Positions 35,483 to 46,255 of a DNA stretch of 64,000 bases are shown here, piece by piece. The DNA is from Kaistella faecalis (GTDB taxonomy: Bacteria; Bacteroidota; Bacteroidia; Flavobacteriales; Weeksellaceae): positions 1,875,783-1,939,782 of the forward strand of contig NZ_CP078067.1 of assembly GCF_019195395.1 (NCBI RefSeq), given 5' to 3'. Each line of letters opens with the position of its first letter. The first letter of the stretch is position 1. The translations under genes were made by a program, and so were the position numbers. The notes beneath the pieces are model-generated. The model saw only the letters and a program-made list of their open reading frames with translations, did no database searches and was not told the DNA's origin.

Positions 35483-35662
35483 TGTCATCTACACGTGAAA
35501 TGAGAGCCGTTACATTCTTGTCCGTAGATGATCAGGTTTTGCGCTGTCTCACTAAACGAAAAACGTAAAGACTTATTTTTCTTAATATGATATATTTATG
35601 TTACCAATTGGATTAGTATATATTCATTAAAAAAAATAATGATTAGTTATTGATTATTTAGT

Positions 35663-35670
35663 TAAATTTG
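35663..35670 (+). promoter_or_regulatory. Possible -7 box of T9SS cargo gene 3
   Basis: TAAATTTG, 46 bases before the ATG at 35716; no -33 element seen. Confidence 0.4.
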
Positions 35671-35715
35671 ATAGATGGTAAGAAATATTTATTTATCAAT
35701 CTCAATACAAGTGTT

Positions 35716-38700
35716 ATGAAAACAAATTCTATTTTCTTTGTTAAAATATGGAGTGTATTCTTATTTTGTAGTTTTCTTTTTTGTTACAGTATTTCATTTG
35801 CACAAATACCTGAAAAAAAAATTCAGCAAGAAGATTTTCTTTCTCATACCCGGCAATTAAATACAGGTGTCAGCGAAAGCCGTCTCCTGTCAGAAGTCTA
35901 TAAAGAGAAGAGCCAAGTTCAGTACCAACTGTCTGGGGCAAACCCTTCTTCCGAAGATGGAGTCTCTCCCATGGAAAAATTAGGGACAAAGAACGAAGAT
36001 GTTTCAAAAAGAGATGCCTTTTCCAGACATTATAAGAACGCTGACGGAAGTTATACCGCCTTGATTGGAGCAGGTCCAATCCATTACAAAAAAAATGGAA
36101 AATGGGAGAATATTGATACCAAGGTTAATAAAGAGACTATTGGAAATTATGCATATTCCAATAAAACGAATTTAATGGAATCCTATTTCGGAGCAACTTC
36201 CACCCAAGGGGTCTTGTCTAAAACCAGTGAAGGTGAAGTAAAAGAATTTCTGAATACCAAAATGTATTGGGAATTCAAGGGCCAGAAATTAGGCGAGATT
36301 AACGCATCTGATGTTCCTGCCAAAATCAGTGGTGATAAACTGTTTTATGATAAATTATATGGCAATATCAGTGCTGAGTACAAGGTATTGATCGGAAAAC
36401 GGAAATTGAACTATATTATTCCCAATAAGGAAGCCTTGGGTGATATCCCTCTGAAAGCTGATTATCTGGTCTTTTCAGAAGACCTTTTTCTTCCCAAAGG
36501 TTGGACGTCTACAATCAATGAAAAAGGCGATCTGGAAATTAGAAACATCCAGAACAAGACCACTTTTATTTACGCGAAACCTACGGTTTCAGAAAAGTAT
36601 GGAACTGAAGAATTATCACTTCCTAATCGGGATGCAGCAGAATTTAAGGTGGAACAAAATGGGCAATACCTGACGTATGTTTTAAAAGTGAAAACTTCAT
36701 GGCTACTGGATGAAAGCCGCGTTTTTCCTTTAGCTATTGATCCAACGGTTTATCCTAATAATGCCTTAGGCTGGACAGGCTGGGCTACTTCAAGTGGAGG
36801 CAATAATGATGATGTAATTGCCGGATATTATTCTGATGGTTATTCAATGGCTGGATTTATGAGGTTTAACTTAAGTGGAATACCTGATAATTCTCTCGTC
36901 ACTTCAGTGAGTTCCAATTTATATTATAACGGTAGAAATGGGACTTTAAATGGAAGAAGAATGGCCATTACAGATATCAATGCTGATCCCCTTACAACTC
37001 CACTTTATGCTGATATATGGAGTAGTTTAAGCCAGTATATTTCGTTAGATTATGTTACGTGGAATAATTCTAATCAAAATAACCCATCCTGGATGGCAAA
37101 TAATTTTAGTACAGAAGGGGTCGCATATGTTCAGGATGCTTTATCTAAGGATTTCGTGACTGTCGCTGCCTATCCGTATCAGGCAAATACTTGGGCTGTA
37201 AATAATTACGCATGGTTTGCGGGATATAGCAATCTTAACAAGCCCCAATTGATTATTAATTACAATGCTGTACCTGTGTGTAATACACCTTCTTCGACTT
37301 CTAACACTTATTTCATCAGCAACGTAACCTTTAAACCGTCGCTTATTGCTCAAACAAGCTCAGGAAATACGGGTTACGCAGCAACGGGGTACTCGAATTC
37401 TGCCACCAATATGGCTACACAAATCCCTGGGGGAGTTATTAATGTAGAAGTTAGCAATAATGCAGTTTCCAACTTTACCAAAGCCTGGGTAGACTGGAAT
37501 AAAAATGGAATTTTTGATTCCACTGAGAAAGTGTATGACTCAGGTGGAATACTTGCTCCTAATTTAATTTTTGGGTTTGTGGTTCCTGCTGGGACTGTTC
37601 CCGGGACTTATAAAATCAGGATAAGGAATTTTCAAAATTCGCCTTATTATCTTGCCTGCGGTGGATTGGCAAACGGTGAAGCCGAGGAGTATACTTTTAC
37701 CGTCATTGCAGATTGTGTAGCTAAAATTACTTCGGTATCAGTCCCTCAAACTTGTGGGGCAGGCCCCGTTTCACTTACTGCCACGGGAGTTTCGGCGGCT
37801 TCTTATCAATGGTATTCTTCTGAATTCGGCGCCAGCGCCATCGCGGGCGCGACAGGTGCTGCCTATACCACTCCTTCCTTAGCGGTGGGAACGTATACTT
37901 ATTATGTTACGGCAAAAAGCAGTGGCGGCTGCGAGTCGGTGTACAGAACCCCTGTAAAAGTGGTGGTAAGTCCGGTACCTGTCATTCAGTTTACTCAAAC
38001 TTCACCGGATATCTGTGGCAGTGTTTCTTCATTGTCCGTTAGCTCTTCCGGCGATAAAGAAGAGGTCACGCTATTTTCCGATCCATTCAATACCATGAAC
38101 AATTTCGACAATATCGTGGCAGGAAATAATAATGTGAATGCTTACTGGCAGGTAAGACCGAGTCCGTATGTTCCCACATCGCCACCATACAATGTCAATA
38201 AGCCCGCACTTTCATCGGGTTTTACAGGGGGTAACTTTGTATCGATCAATACTGATGTACGGCAAAACACCAACGTTATTAATCATCTTCAGATGAAAAA
38301 TAACATGAATTCTACCGGGTATCAAAATCTGAAGGTAGATTTTGATCTCTATTATTTCTCAATGATTGACAATAATAATACTCAGGGGTATGTTTTAGTA
38401 GAATACTCCACAAATGGGGGAGGCGCCTGGACTACGTTAACTACTTATCTTACCGATCAGGGCACGAGTCCGAGCAAGTGGGATACTAAAACGATTGTTT
38501 TGCCGGCAGCAGTTCTGAACCAAACCCAGCTGAAATTGCGTTTTACGACGATGGCCTATGGGGGAATTTCCGGGTCGTCAAGTTTGTGGGTAGGAAATAT
38601 TGTGGCCATCGATAACCTGAGAATCTATGGCGATAAACCGCTGAGTACCAATTTCAGTTGGGCGGGGTCCAATGTCTCTATTTTTGATGCTGACTGCGTT

Positions 38701-40500
38701 ACGCCTTATTCCGGAGCAGGCACTACAGTTTGTGTAAAACCTAGTTCTACCGAACTGGAAAATAATGCGATTTTTACAGTGAACGCCACGGCGACATTAT
38801 CAAATGGCTGTTCGGCAGTAGGAACTTTCACAGTGCCTAACAATTCCAAAACCTGGGATACCGCCTCCACCGACTGGAATACCACGAACTGGAAACCCAG
38901 TACCTCCGTGCCCGATGCAACCAAATGCGTCATCATCAAAACACCGGTAAATATTCCTGTTTCTAACAGCGGTCTGGCCAAAAACGTAACAGTGCAGTCT
39001 GGCGGCAAACTAGAAATTGCGGGTAACCTTACCGTGACCGATTTTATTAAAAACGAGACCGGAAACGCTGATAACTTCGTGGTGAAAAGTGACGGGAATT
39101 TAATTCAGATCAATCCGATTACCAATACGGATCCGATCAGGGCTGAACGCGATGTTACGGATATGGACAATGTACTGGCCACTCAGATGGACTATATCTA
39201 CTGGAGTGCTCCGGTGGCCGGACAGGTTCTCCGGGGAGCTGCGGGTTTCTCCCCAGGAACGCCAACAAACCGTTTCTTTGAGTACAATGAATCGACTGAT
39301 TATTTCGTTTCAACACCCGACGCCGCTTTCACCCCCGGTAAAGGTTATGCCATCCGGGCAGAAGACGGATATGCCAACGGGTACAACAAAACTTATGTAT
39401 TCCGCGGCGTGCCGAACAACGGGGATGTCCCCATTTCGATAAAACGGTCAGCGGATGTGGGAACACTCCAACATGGATTCAATCTTATCGGAAATCCTTA
39501 TCCTTCCAATATCGATTTCACCAAACTTTACGCGAACAATGCAGGGCTTATATTCAATACCGCTTATTTCTGGACCAATACAACGTATACCCAGTATCAG
39601 CAGGGATCATCGTATGCCGGCAATAATTATGCGGTGTTCAGCGGCACGGGAGGTAATCCGCCTACAGGAAGTTCTTACCAGACTGCTCCCAACGGAATTG
39701 TGAAGGTGGGGCAGTCTTTTATGATTCAGAAAAGAAATGTCTCTGGACCGGAACCTTTGGTATTCAAAAACTCTTACGGTGCTGGTCAGGATCTGAGGGT
39801 CACAACCGCCGGAACGTTTTATCAGAAAGGCGCTGGTGACAGAGACCGGTTCTGGGTGCAGCTGGTGTCTCCGGCAAATCTTACCAATACCCAGCTGATC
39901 GGGTATGTGGAAGGGGCGAGTTCCGGTTTTGAACAGGATTACGACGTGGAGATTATGGGGTTAAGTTCTGATATTTTCTACTCGAAAGCGGACGATAAGC
40001 AGCTGCTGATTCAGGGAAAAGGCCTTTTTAATGTTGCGGATAAGGTGGCGTTGGGTGCCAGTTTCTTCAGTGCCGGAAATTATACCATCCGTCTGGATCA
40101 TGCGGAAGGCGTTTTCGCGAGCGGGCAACCGGTTTACCTTAAGGACAAAGCGACAGGGGTCATCACCGATCTGAGTCAGGGAAGCTATACTTTTGCAGCG
40201 GGCAAAGGAGTCAGCGACGGCAGGTTTGAAATCATCTATACCCCTGAAACCATTCTGAGCACAGACGGTTCTGCGAAAGATGATCTTGTGGTGTACAGAG
40301 ACCGTGATGATTTTGTGATTAAATCACATGGCATGAAGATGACGGGTCTGGAAGTGTACGATGGTGCCGGCAGGCTTATCTTCAGCAGTAAACCCAACCA
40401 AACTGAAACGCGTATCCCGGGTACTGCACTTGGCAACGGAATGTATCTGCTGAAAGTAGACCGTAACAATACCATGACTGCCAAAAAGATCCTTAAATAA
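35716..40500 (+). CDS. T9SS cargo protein 3: DNRLRE- and GEVED-like domains and type A sorting domain
   Basis: About 1594 residues from the ATG at 35716 (MKTNSIFFVKIWSVFLFCSF begins the signal peptide); a start 16 codons earlier is open but unlikely. Residues about 100-350 resemble the N-terminal part of DNRLRE-type surface proteins (IGAGPIHYKKNGKWENIDTK). Residues 350-510 form a DNRLRE-like domain (WTGWATSSGGNNDDVIAGYY). Residues 510-670 match GEVED (VDWNKNGIFDSTEKVYDSGG ... GEAEEYTFTV), then an Ig-like domain. The shared module starts near residue 1124, and the sorting tail ends KKILK. It is probably the most complex adhesin-like protein of the array. Confidence 0.83.
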   Translation: MKTNSIFFVKIWSVFLFCSFLFCYSISFAQIPEKKIQQEDFLSHTRQLNTGVSESRLLSEVYKEKSQVQYQLSGANPSSEDGVSPMEKLGTKNEDVSKRDAFSRHYKNADGSYTALIGAGPIHYKKNGKWENIDTKVNKETIGNYAYSNKTNLMESYFGATSTQGVLSKTSEGEVKEFLNTKMYWEFKGQKLGEINASDVPAKISGDKLFYDKLYGNISAEYKVLIGKRKLNYIIPNKEALGDIPLKADYLVFSEDLFLPKGWTSTINEKGDLEIRNIQNKTTFIYAKPTVSEKYGTEELSLPNRDAAEFKVEQNGQYLTYVLKVKTSWLLDESRVFPLAIDPTVYPNNALGWTGWATSSGGNNDDVIAGYYSDGYSMAGFMRFNLSGIPDNSLVTSVSSNLYYNGRNGTLNGRRMAITDINADPLTTPLYADIWSSLSQYISLDYVTWNNSNQNNPSWMANNFSTEGVAYVQDALSKDFVTVAAYPYQANTWAVNNYAWFAGYSNLNKPQLIINYNAVPVCNTPSSTSNTYFISNVTFKPSLIAQTSSGNTGYAATGYSNSATNMATQIPGGVINVEVSNNAVSNFTKAWVDWNKNGIFDSTEKVYDSGGILAPNLIFGFVVPAGTVPGTYKIRIRNFQNSPYYLACGGLANGEAEEYTFTVIADCVAKITSVSVPQTCGAGPVSLTATGVSAASYQWYSSEFGASAIAGATGAAYTTPSLAVGTYTYYVTAKSSGGCESVYRTPVKVVVSPVPVIQFTQTSPDICGSVSSLSVSSSGDKEEVTLFSDPFNTMNNFDNIVAGNNNVNAYWQVRPSPYVPTSPPYNVNKPALSSGFTGGNFVSINTDVRQNTNVINHLQMKNNMNSTGYQNLKVDFDLYYFSMIDNNNTQGYVLVEYSTNGGGAWTTLTTYLTDQGTSPSKWDTKTIVLPAAVLNQTQLKLRFTTMAYGGISGSSSLWVGNIVAIDNLRIYGDKPLSTNFSWAGSNVSIFDADCVTPYSGAGTTVCVKPSSTELENNAIFTVNATATLSNGCSAVGTFTVPNNSKTWDTASTDWNTTNWKPSTSVPDATKCVIIKTPVNIPVSNSGLAKNVTVQSGGKLEIAGNLTVTDFIKNETGNADNFVVKSDGNLIQINPITNTDPIRAERDVTDMDNVLATQMDYIYWSAPVAGQVLRGAAGFSPGTPTNRFFEYNESTDYFVSTPDAAFTPGKGYAIRAEDGYANGYNKTYVFRGVPNNGDVPISIKRSADVGTLQHGFNLIGNPYPSNIDFTKLYANNAGLIFNTAYFWTNTTYTQYQQGSSYAGNNYAVFSGTGGNPPTGSSYQTAPNGIVKVGQSFMIQKRNVSGPEPLVFKNSYGAGQDLRVTTAGTFYQKGAGDRDRFWVQLVSPANLTNTQLIGYVEGASSGFEQDYDVEIMGLSSDIFYSKADDKQLLIQGKGLFNVADKVALGASFFSAGNYTIRLDHAEGVFASGQPVYLKDKATGVITDLSQGSYTFAAGKGVSDGRFEIIYTPETILSTDGSAKDDLVVYRDRDDFVIKSHGMKMTGLEVYDGAGRLIFSSKPNQTETRIPGTALGNGMYLLKVDRNNTMTAKKILK

Positions 40501-40524
40501 GCATCAATAACCCGAATTTAAGTA

Positions 40525-40552
40525 AAGACCTGAATCATTTCAGGTCTTTTTT
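40525..40552 (+). terminator. Terminator of T9SS cargo gene 3
   Basis: AAGACCTGAA pairs with TTCAGGTCTT around TCAT, followed by T residues. Confidence 0.85.
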
Positions 40553-40676
40553 ATGATATCAATCATCACAGGGGCTATTGTTGATTGGTGCGGGCATGTA
40601 ACCACTGCCGGGGCTCCGCTTCATAAAAAAAAACAGGACCGTGTTTTTTTTATGTTAAATATCCGCAATTTATTAA

Positions 40677-40684
40677 TAGTTTTG
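40677..40684 (+). promoter_or_regulatory. Possible -7 box of T9SS cargo gene 4
   Basis: TAGTTTTG matches TAnnTTTG, about 115 bases before the preferred ATG at 40799. No -33 element. Confidence 0.35.
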
Positions 40685-40798
40685 CCGGGGCAAAAAAAAG
40701 GAGCAGCGGCCGGTAACCCGCGCGGTTACTGCCGATGTGTAATGGCTTTGTTTTTAAAGGTCTTCATAATCAACTGTTTAAAAATTAAAATTCTTTAT

Positions 40799-43700
40799 AT
40801 GAGTAAAAAAAATACTCTTTTTCATTCCGGAATCTTTCTGAACATTCTTCCGTTACTGGCGATCATCATGTCGTCTTTTTCATTCGGACAGGCGACGCAG
40901 ACGTATAATGCGCCTGGAACCTACACCTTTAAGGTGCCGCCCGGCGTGACCAGTCTTAAAATTGAAGCCTGGGGAGCAGGCTCGGGGGGTAATAACGACA
41001 TCAGCCGAGGCGGTGGAGGCGGTGCTTTCGCCGGAAATAACACGGTAGCAGTAACCCCCGGTGCTGAATATACGGTAAGAGTAGGAGGCGGTGGAGCTGC
41101 CGGAACAGGTAACAATGGAGAAGACTCGAGTTTTGGCAGTCTGGTTGTTGCCAAAGGCGGCAACGGAGCTGCCGGAGGTTCAGCTTCAGCCAGTACCGGT
41201 ACGATCACATACAGTGGCGGTAACGGTGGGAGGAGTTACGGTAACGGAGGTGCCGGCGGTGGAGGATCTGCCGGTGCTTTGGGCGATGGAGGAAATGGCG
41301 CAGATACCAATAGCGGAACCGGCGCTGCCGGTGGAGCCGCGGGTTCAGGTGGCGGAGCCGCCGGAGGAAATGGAGGTAATACCAACAATAATGGAGGTAA
41401 CGGTGCATTTCCAGGTGGCGGAGGCGGAGAGCGGGGAAGTAACGGTACTAGCATTGGCTCCGGTGCCGGCGGAAACGGCCAGGTCATCATCACGTATACG
41501 CCGGCCTATGTTGCCCAAATCATCTCCGCGAATACCGGATCAGCGACTTGGTGTGCAGGAGAGACCCGAAATGTAAGTGTCACCATTAAAAATGTCGGGT
41601 CCCAACCCTGGACCGATATACCTGGCACAGGTGGTAAAGATTTCAATATCGGTATCAAATGGAACCAGAACGGAACCAGCTGGCCTGACTATAATGTTCG
41701 GGTTGACGCCGGAAATTTAGCGCCCGGGGATACCAAAACCTATACGTTCACCATCACAGCGTCCAATAATGTAGGCGGTGCTTATACCACACCACTCGCT
41801 GCGGGCATGAATAACCTTACTTTCGATGTGGTTTATGAGGCGGTTGCCTGGTTCGGTAATAATCCTGCCGGTACTGGAGTGGGACCCGGGAATGCAGTTT
41901 TTACTACTCCGGCTCAAACCATAACAGCCCTCACTTCAGTAGGAAATAACATTTTATCATATACCAACGGTACTTCAGGCCGTAGCAATGCTACGGCTGC
42001 AGAAAATGGAAATGCAGGTTTGACTGCTCCTGCAGGTACTTACTTCGCTACGGTTAATTTTGCGAGTTACGGTATGCCTGGCGGAACCGCACCCAATTTT
42101 ACTTTTGGTTCCTGTCATGCTGCAACGAGTCAGTCAGTAACTGAAAATTATCTGTTAGGTAACTCCGGCTCTGTAACGATACCGGCAACCAATGCGGTTT
42201 TTGGAGATCCATGTTCGGGAACGGTGAAGAAACTGTCTGTTTCAGCGTCTTACGTGCAGCCAGTCTGCAGTGGCAGCAGTGTGACGATCACCGGAACCAC
42301 CCCGACCGGAGGTAACGGAACTTTTACATATCTGTGGGAAAGCAGTACGACCAGCGCAACATCCGGCTTTGTGCCTGCTTCCGGTACTAATAACGGACTC
42401 AATTATACTACAGGTGCCCTTGCGCAGACGACCTGGTTCAGAAGGTATGTGACTTCAGGCTGTGCCAGCGGATATTCTGCGGTAGTGATGGTAAAGGTGA
42501 ACCCAACACCGGCAGTGCCTGTGATTGCAACAGCTGCGCCCACGTGTGCAGCGCAGGGTACGGCCACAATAACCAATTATGCGGCTACCAATGCCTACAC
42601 CTTCAATCCGGCCGGCCCTACCGTGGGATCCGGTGGTGTGATCTCCGGCCTCACCGCAGGGACCAGCTATACCGTGACCTCTGGTAACGCCAGTTGTACA
42701 TCGTCTGCGAGTGCGTCTTTCTCGGTGGCTGCAAGACTGCCCAACGGAACGGTAACGCTCAGTTCAGCAGCAGGAACGAACAGTCAGATCCGATGTATCA
42801 ACAGTGCCATTACTGCTATAACTTATACAACTACCGGCGCAACTGGAGCGACAGTGACGGGACTTCCAGCAGGAGTAACCGGAAGCTGGGCTTCCAATGT
42901 GTTGACCATCAGCGGAACGCCGACGGCATCAGGAACCTTTAATTATACCGTTACTTTAACAGGCGGCTGCGGCAGTAGTACTGCTACAGGAACGATTACG
43001 GTGACGGCAGCGAATACGGTGGGAACAGCTTCGTCCACTCCGACTTTATGTATCAGTACTCCGTTAACGGCCATTACTCATTCAACGACCGGTGCAACGG
43101 GAATTGGAACCGCGACAGGTCTTCCTGCCGGAGTTTCTGCAAGCTGGTCAGGAAACGTGATTACAATCAGCGGAACACCGACTGCATCAGGAACGTTTAA
43201 TTACAGTATTCCGTTAACAGGCGGATGCGGAAGTATTAATGCAACAGGAACGATTACGGTGACGGCTAATAACACGGTTACATTAACCTCGGCAGCAGGA
43301 ACCAACAGTCAGACCCGATGTATCAACAGTGAAGTTACCCCGATTACTTATGCAACTACCGGCGCAACGGGAGCGACAGTGACCGGACTTCCAGCAGGCC
43401 TAACCGGAGCATGGGCTTCCAATGTGGTGACCATCAGCGGAACGCCGACGCAAGCAGGAACCTTTAATTATACCGTTACTTTAACAGGCGGCTGTGGACA
43501 GGTAACGGCGACAGGAACGATTATGGTGACGGTACCTTCTGTTGGAGGAACGGTGGCTTCAGCCCAGACCATCTGTTCCGGCAATGCTCCCGCTGATCTC
43601 ATTTTAAGCGGTCATACGGGATCTGTTGTGAAATGGCAGAAATCTGCGGATGCCGCATTTACAGGTTCAGTGGATATCGCTTATACTTCAACGACTCTAA

Positions 43701-45703
43701 CAGGAGCTCTGATAGGAAATCTTACAGCCAATACCTATTTCAGGGCAGTGGTTCAGAACGGCAGCTGTTCGGTGGCGTATTCTGCCCCCGTACTCATTAC
43801 CGTAAATCCGTTACCTACGGCAGCGGTGTCGGCAATAGGAACAGGACAGATCTGTACTACAGCAGATGTGGTATTCAATATCGTAGGAACGCCCGGATCC
43901 TTGGTTAGCTACAACCTCAACGGAGCAGGAACCACAAATATCACCCTTTCAGCCGGAGGAACCGCACAGGTAACAGTGAACGGTGCCACCTCGAGCCAGA
44001 CGCTGAATCTGATTTCCGCTTCGAACGGAACGTGTACCGGTATGCTTACAGGAAGTAGCAGCACGGCAACGGTTATTTTCAGTGCTACCACATGGAACGG
44101 AACATCATGGGATAACGGCTTGCCGGACAATACCAAAATGGCAATATTCGCAGCAGACTATTTCACGGCATTGGGTGACATCACCGCCTGTGCATGCCAA
44201 ACCAACAGTGGGGTAACCCTTACCATTGCAGAAAACGATTTTGTAGAGGTTCAGAAAAATATCATCAACAACGGTAATATTGTAGTGAAAAGCAACGGTA
44301 ACCTCATTCAGAAAAGTGATAGCGGTACTTATATTGCTGGAACTGGTGCCAGCTTTACGGTAGAACGAAGTGTGGAGAATGTAAGAAATGATCTGGCGAC
44401 CTTTATGGATTATGTATACTGGAGTTCACCGGTTACAGGACAGGATCTTCAGGCGTTCTCTCCCGGAACACCGCGAAACAGGATTTTCCAGTACAATGAA
44501 TCCAATGATTACTTTTATCAGGCTCCGGAAAGCGAATTTATCAACGGTAAAGGATATGCTTTCCGTGCTGAAGGAGGTTTATCCAATCCTTACAGTAAGA
44601 CGTATACCTTTAAGGGCGTACCGAATAATGGTGTGATCACCAGAGCTGTTACCAAATCACCCAACACAGGGGTTGGCGGTGCCGTGGAACATGGTTATAA
44701 CCTCATCGGAAATCCTTATCCGTCGAACATCAATGTGGATCAGCTGTTCATTAATAATGCCTCAGTAATCCACGGAACTGCATGGTTCTGGCACAATAAG
44801 ATATTTACGCTCAACCAGCAGGGAAGCAGTTACAGCGGGAATAATTACGCCGTATATAACGGAACAGGCGGAACAGGTGCCACCGGCGGAGCAGTCGCTC
44901 CGAATGGAATAGTGCAGGTCGGTCAGGGCTTCCTGGTTCAGGCAAAAACTGCCGGTACGGTAGTGTTCAGAAACAGCTATGGTGCCGGTGATGATCTTCG
45001 GGTTTCCACACCAGGGATCTTCTATCAGAAAGGGAATCAGAAAAACAGGTTCTGGCTTGAGCTCAAGTCACCGAAAGAGATTATTAACAGTCAGCTTATC
45101 GGTTATGTACCGGGATCGACAGACGGATACGAAAAAGATTACGATGCGGAAATCCTGGGACTGACTTCCGATGTCTTCTACTCGAAAACGGGGGACAGGA
45201 GATTGCTGATTCAGGGGAAAGGACTGTTCACCGACACCGATAAAGTGGTGCTGGGAGCCAATTTCTTTGAGAACGGAAACTACACCATTTCCCTTCAGAA
45301 TGCGGAAGGTGTTTTTTCCGCAGGACAGGCCATCTATCTTAGAGACCTCGTGCTGAATACGGAAACCAACCTGGCAACAGGCAGCTACACTTTCGCGGCA
45401 GGCAAGGGACTGAGTGAAGGGCGTTTCGAGATTGTGTACCGTCCGGGAGCTGTTCTCGCATCAGGTAACAACAGTAAAGACGTTCTTGAGGTATTCCGCG
45501 ATGCGGATGATTTCACCGTGCGTTCTTCCAACAGAAGAATCGCTCAGGTTGAAGTGTTTGATGCTTCGGGAAGATTGGCTCATTCGTATGCTGCGACAGG
45601 TAAGCAAACCGTGGTTCCCGCCCAGACTTTAGCTAACGGGATTTATATCCTGAAAATCACTCTGGAAAACGGAGAACAGGTTCAGCGGAAAATTGTAAAA
45701 TAA
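40799..45703 (+). CDS. T9SS cargo protein 4: glycine-rich N-terminus, Ig-like repeats and type A sorting domain
   Basis: About 1634 residues from the ATG at 40799 (a frame open to 40553 would add a non-signal leader). Signal peptide ends near FSFGQ. Residues about 30-220 are glycine/alanine/asparagine-rich (GGAGGGGSAGALGDGGNGAD type). Three tandem Ig-like units of about 80 residues follow near 650-900, each with GTFNYTVTLTGGCG or GTFNYSIPLTGGCG; they are highly similar at DNA level. The shared array module starts near residue 1163, ending KIVK. GC is higher throughout than in the N-terminal halves of the other cargo genes. Confidence 0.83.
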   Translation: MSKKNTLFHSGIFLNILPLLAIIMSSFSFGQATQTYNAPGTYTFKVPPGVTSLKIEAWGAGSGGNNDISRGGGGGAFAGNNTVAVTPGAEYTVRVGGGGAAGTGNNGEDSSFGSLVVAKGGNGAAGGSASASTGTITYSGGNGGRSYGNGGAGGGGSAGALGDGGNGADTNSGTGAAGGAAGSGGGAAGGNGGNTNNNGGNGAFPGGGGGERGSNGTSIGSGAGGNGQVIITYTPAYVAQIISANTGSATWCAGETRNVSVTIKNVGSQPWTDIPGTGGKDFNIGIKWNQNGTSWPDYNVRVDAGNLAPGDTKTYTFTITASNNVGGAYTTPLAAGMNNLTFDVVYEAVAWFGNNPAGTGVGPGNAVFTTPAQTITALTSVGNNILSYTNGTSGRSNATAAENGNAGLTAPAGTYFATVNFASYGMPGGTAPNFTFGSCHAATSQSVTENYLLGNSGSVTIPATNAVFGDPCSGTVKKLSVSASYVQPVCSGSSVTITGTTPTGGNGTFTYLWESSTTSATSGFVPASGTNNGLNYTTGALAQTTWFRRYVTSGCASGYSAVVMVKVNPTPAVPVIATAAPTCAAQGTATITNYAATNAYTFNPAGPTVGSGGVISGLTAGTSYTVTSGNASCTSSASASFSVAARLPNGTVTLSSAAGTNSQIRCINSAITAITYTTTGATGATVTGLPAGVTGSWASNVLTISGTPTASGTFNYTVTLTGGCGSSTATGTITVTAANTVGTASSTPTLCISTPLTAITHSTTGATGIGTATGLPAGVSASWSGNVITISGTPTASGTFNYSIPLTGGCGSINATGTITVTANNTVTLTSAAGTNSQTRCINSEVTPITYATTGATGATVTGLPAGLTGAWASNVVTISGTPTQAGTFNYTVTLTGGCGQVTATGTIMVTVPSVGGTVASAQTICSGNAPADLILSGHTGSVVKWQKSADAAFTGSVDIAYTSTTLTGALIGNLTANTYFRAVVQNGSCSVAYSAPVLITVNPLPTAAVSAIGTGQICTTADVVFNIVGTPGSLVSYNLNGAGTTNITLSAGGTAQVTVNGATSSQTLNLISASNGTCTGMLTGSSSTATVIFSATTWNGTSWDNGLPDNTKMAIFAADYFTALGDITACACQTNSGVTLTIAENDFVEVQKNIINNGNIVVKSNGNLIQKSDSGTYIAGTGASFTVERSVENVRNDLATFMDYVYWSSPVTGQDLQAFSPGTPRNRIFQYNESNDYFYQAPESEFINGKGYAFRAEGGLSNPYSKTYTFKGVPNNGVITRAVTKSPNTGVGGAVEHGYNLIGNPYPSNINVDQLFINNASVIHGTAWFWHNKIFTLNQQGSSYSGNNYAVYNGTGGTGATGGAVAPNGIVQVGQGFLVQAKTAGTVVFRNSYGAGDDLRVSTPGIFYQKGNQKNRFWLELKSPKEIINSQLIGYVPGSTDGYEKDYDAEILGLTSDVFYSKTGDRRLLIQGKGLFTDTDKVVLGANFFENGNYTISLQNAEGVFSAGQAIYLRDLVLNTETNLATGSYTFAAGKGLSEGRFEIVYRPGAVLASGNNSKDVLEVFRDADDFTVRSSNRRIAQVEVFDASGRLAHSYAATGKQTVVPAQTLANGIYILKITLENGEQVQRKIVK

Positions 45704-45725
45704 TTTCAGTATTACTTAAAAGATA

Positions 45726-45757
45726 AAAGCCCCGATTTTTTCGGGGTTTTTTTGTGA
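45726..45757 (+). terminator. Terminator of T9SS cargo gene 4
   Basis: GCCCCGA pairs with TCGGGGT around a T loop, with a run of T after. Confidence 0.85.
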
Positions 45758-46205
45758 GCTTCGAATCGGCAATGAAGTTTGCTTTGCTGACTTCGGCAGT
45801 TAACAAAGAAAAGGAGGTGAGTTAGGAACTAAGGGCTAAGAGATAAGTAGTGAGGGCTAAGAGCTAAGAGTGTTAGCTGGGCTGTGGGTTAAACATTTTA
45901 TTAATTCCGTAAACTTATCTATGCATTTTGCCACGCTGTAAGCGCTAACGAGGAAAAGATATGCTCACTTTCCAATGGGTAGCGGAACTTCCCGAAGCTA
46001 ACTTTCAATATTATAGGGCTGGGTGTTTAAAACGGGAATTTTTAGGAGTCTAATATCCGCAATTGCCGATGAAATAAAGAAAATAGAAACGGGGAATCTT
46101 TATTGATCCCTTAATTATATCAAACGATTGTTTGGAATGATGTTAACTAAATGATAAATTTTTGAAAATATTTTAAAAAAAAATCAAACCGATTCAAAAA
46201 AGATG
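45758..46205. repeat. Intergenic region with GGCTAAGAG repeats and a relic of the 31-449 family
   Basis: From 45830 to 45880 the words GGCTAAGAG and GAGATAAGTAG recur at about seven-base phasing. CATTTTGCCACGCTGTAAGCGC near 45920-45945 resembles the right end of the window-start repeat (TTTTGTCACGCTGTAAGAGTC). No gene is seen. Confidence 0.5.
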
Positions 46206-46213
46206 TAATTTTG
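46206..46213 (+). promoter_or_regulatory. Possible -7 box of T9SS cargo gene 5
   Basis: TAATTTTG, 43 bases before the start at 46256; no -33 element found. Confidence 0.4.
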
Positions 46214-46255
46214 CTCCCCCAAATAATGGCAACCCTCTCTTATTAAATTCTTTAG

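Noticed and set aside
40553-40798. N-terminal extension of cargo gene 4
   Set aside because: The signal peptide begins only at the ATG at 40799, so the upstream part is the leader.
41236-41493. Proline-rich minus-strand frames opposite the glycine-rich region of cargo gene 4
   Set aside because: They are the complement of Gly/Ala-rich codons and have no other support.
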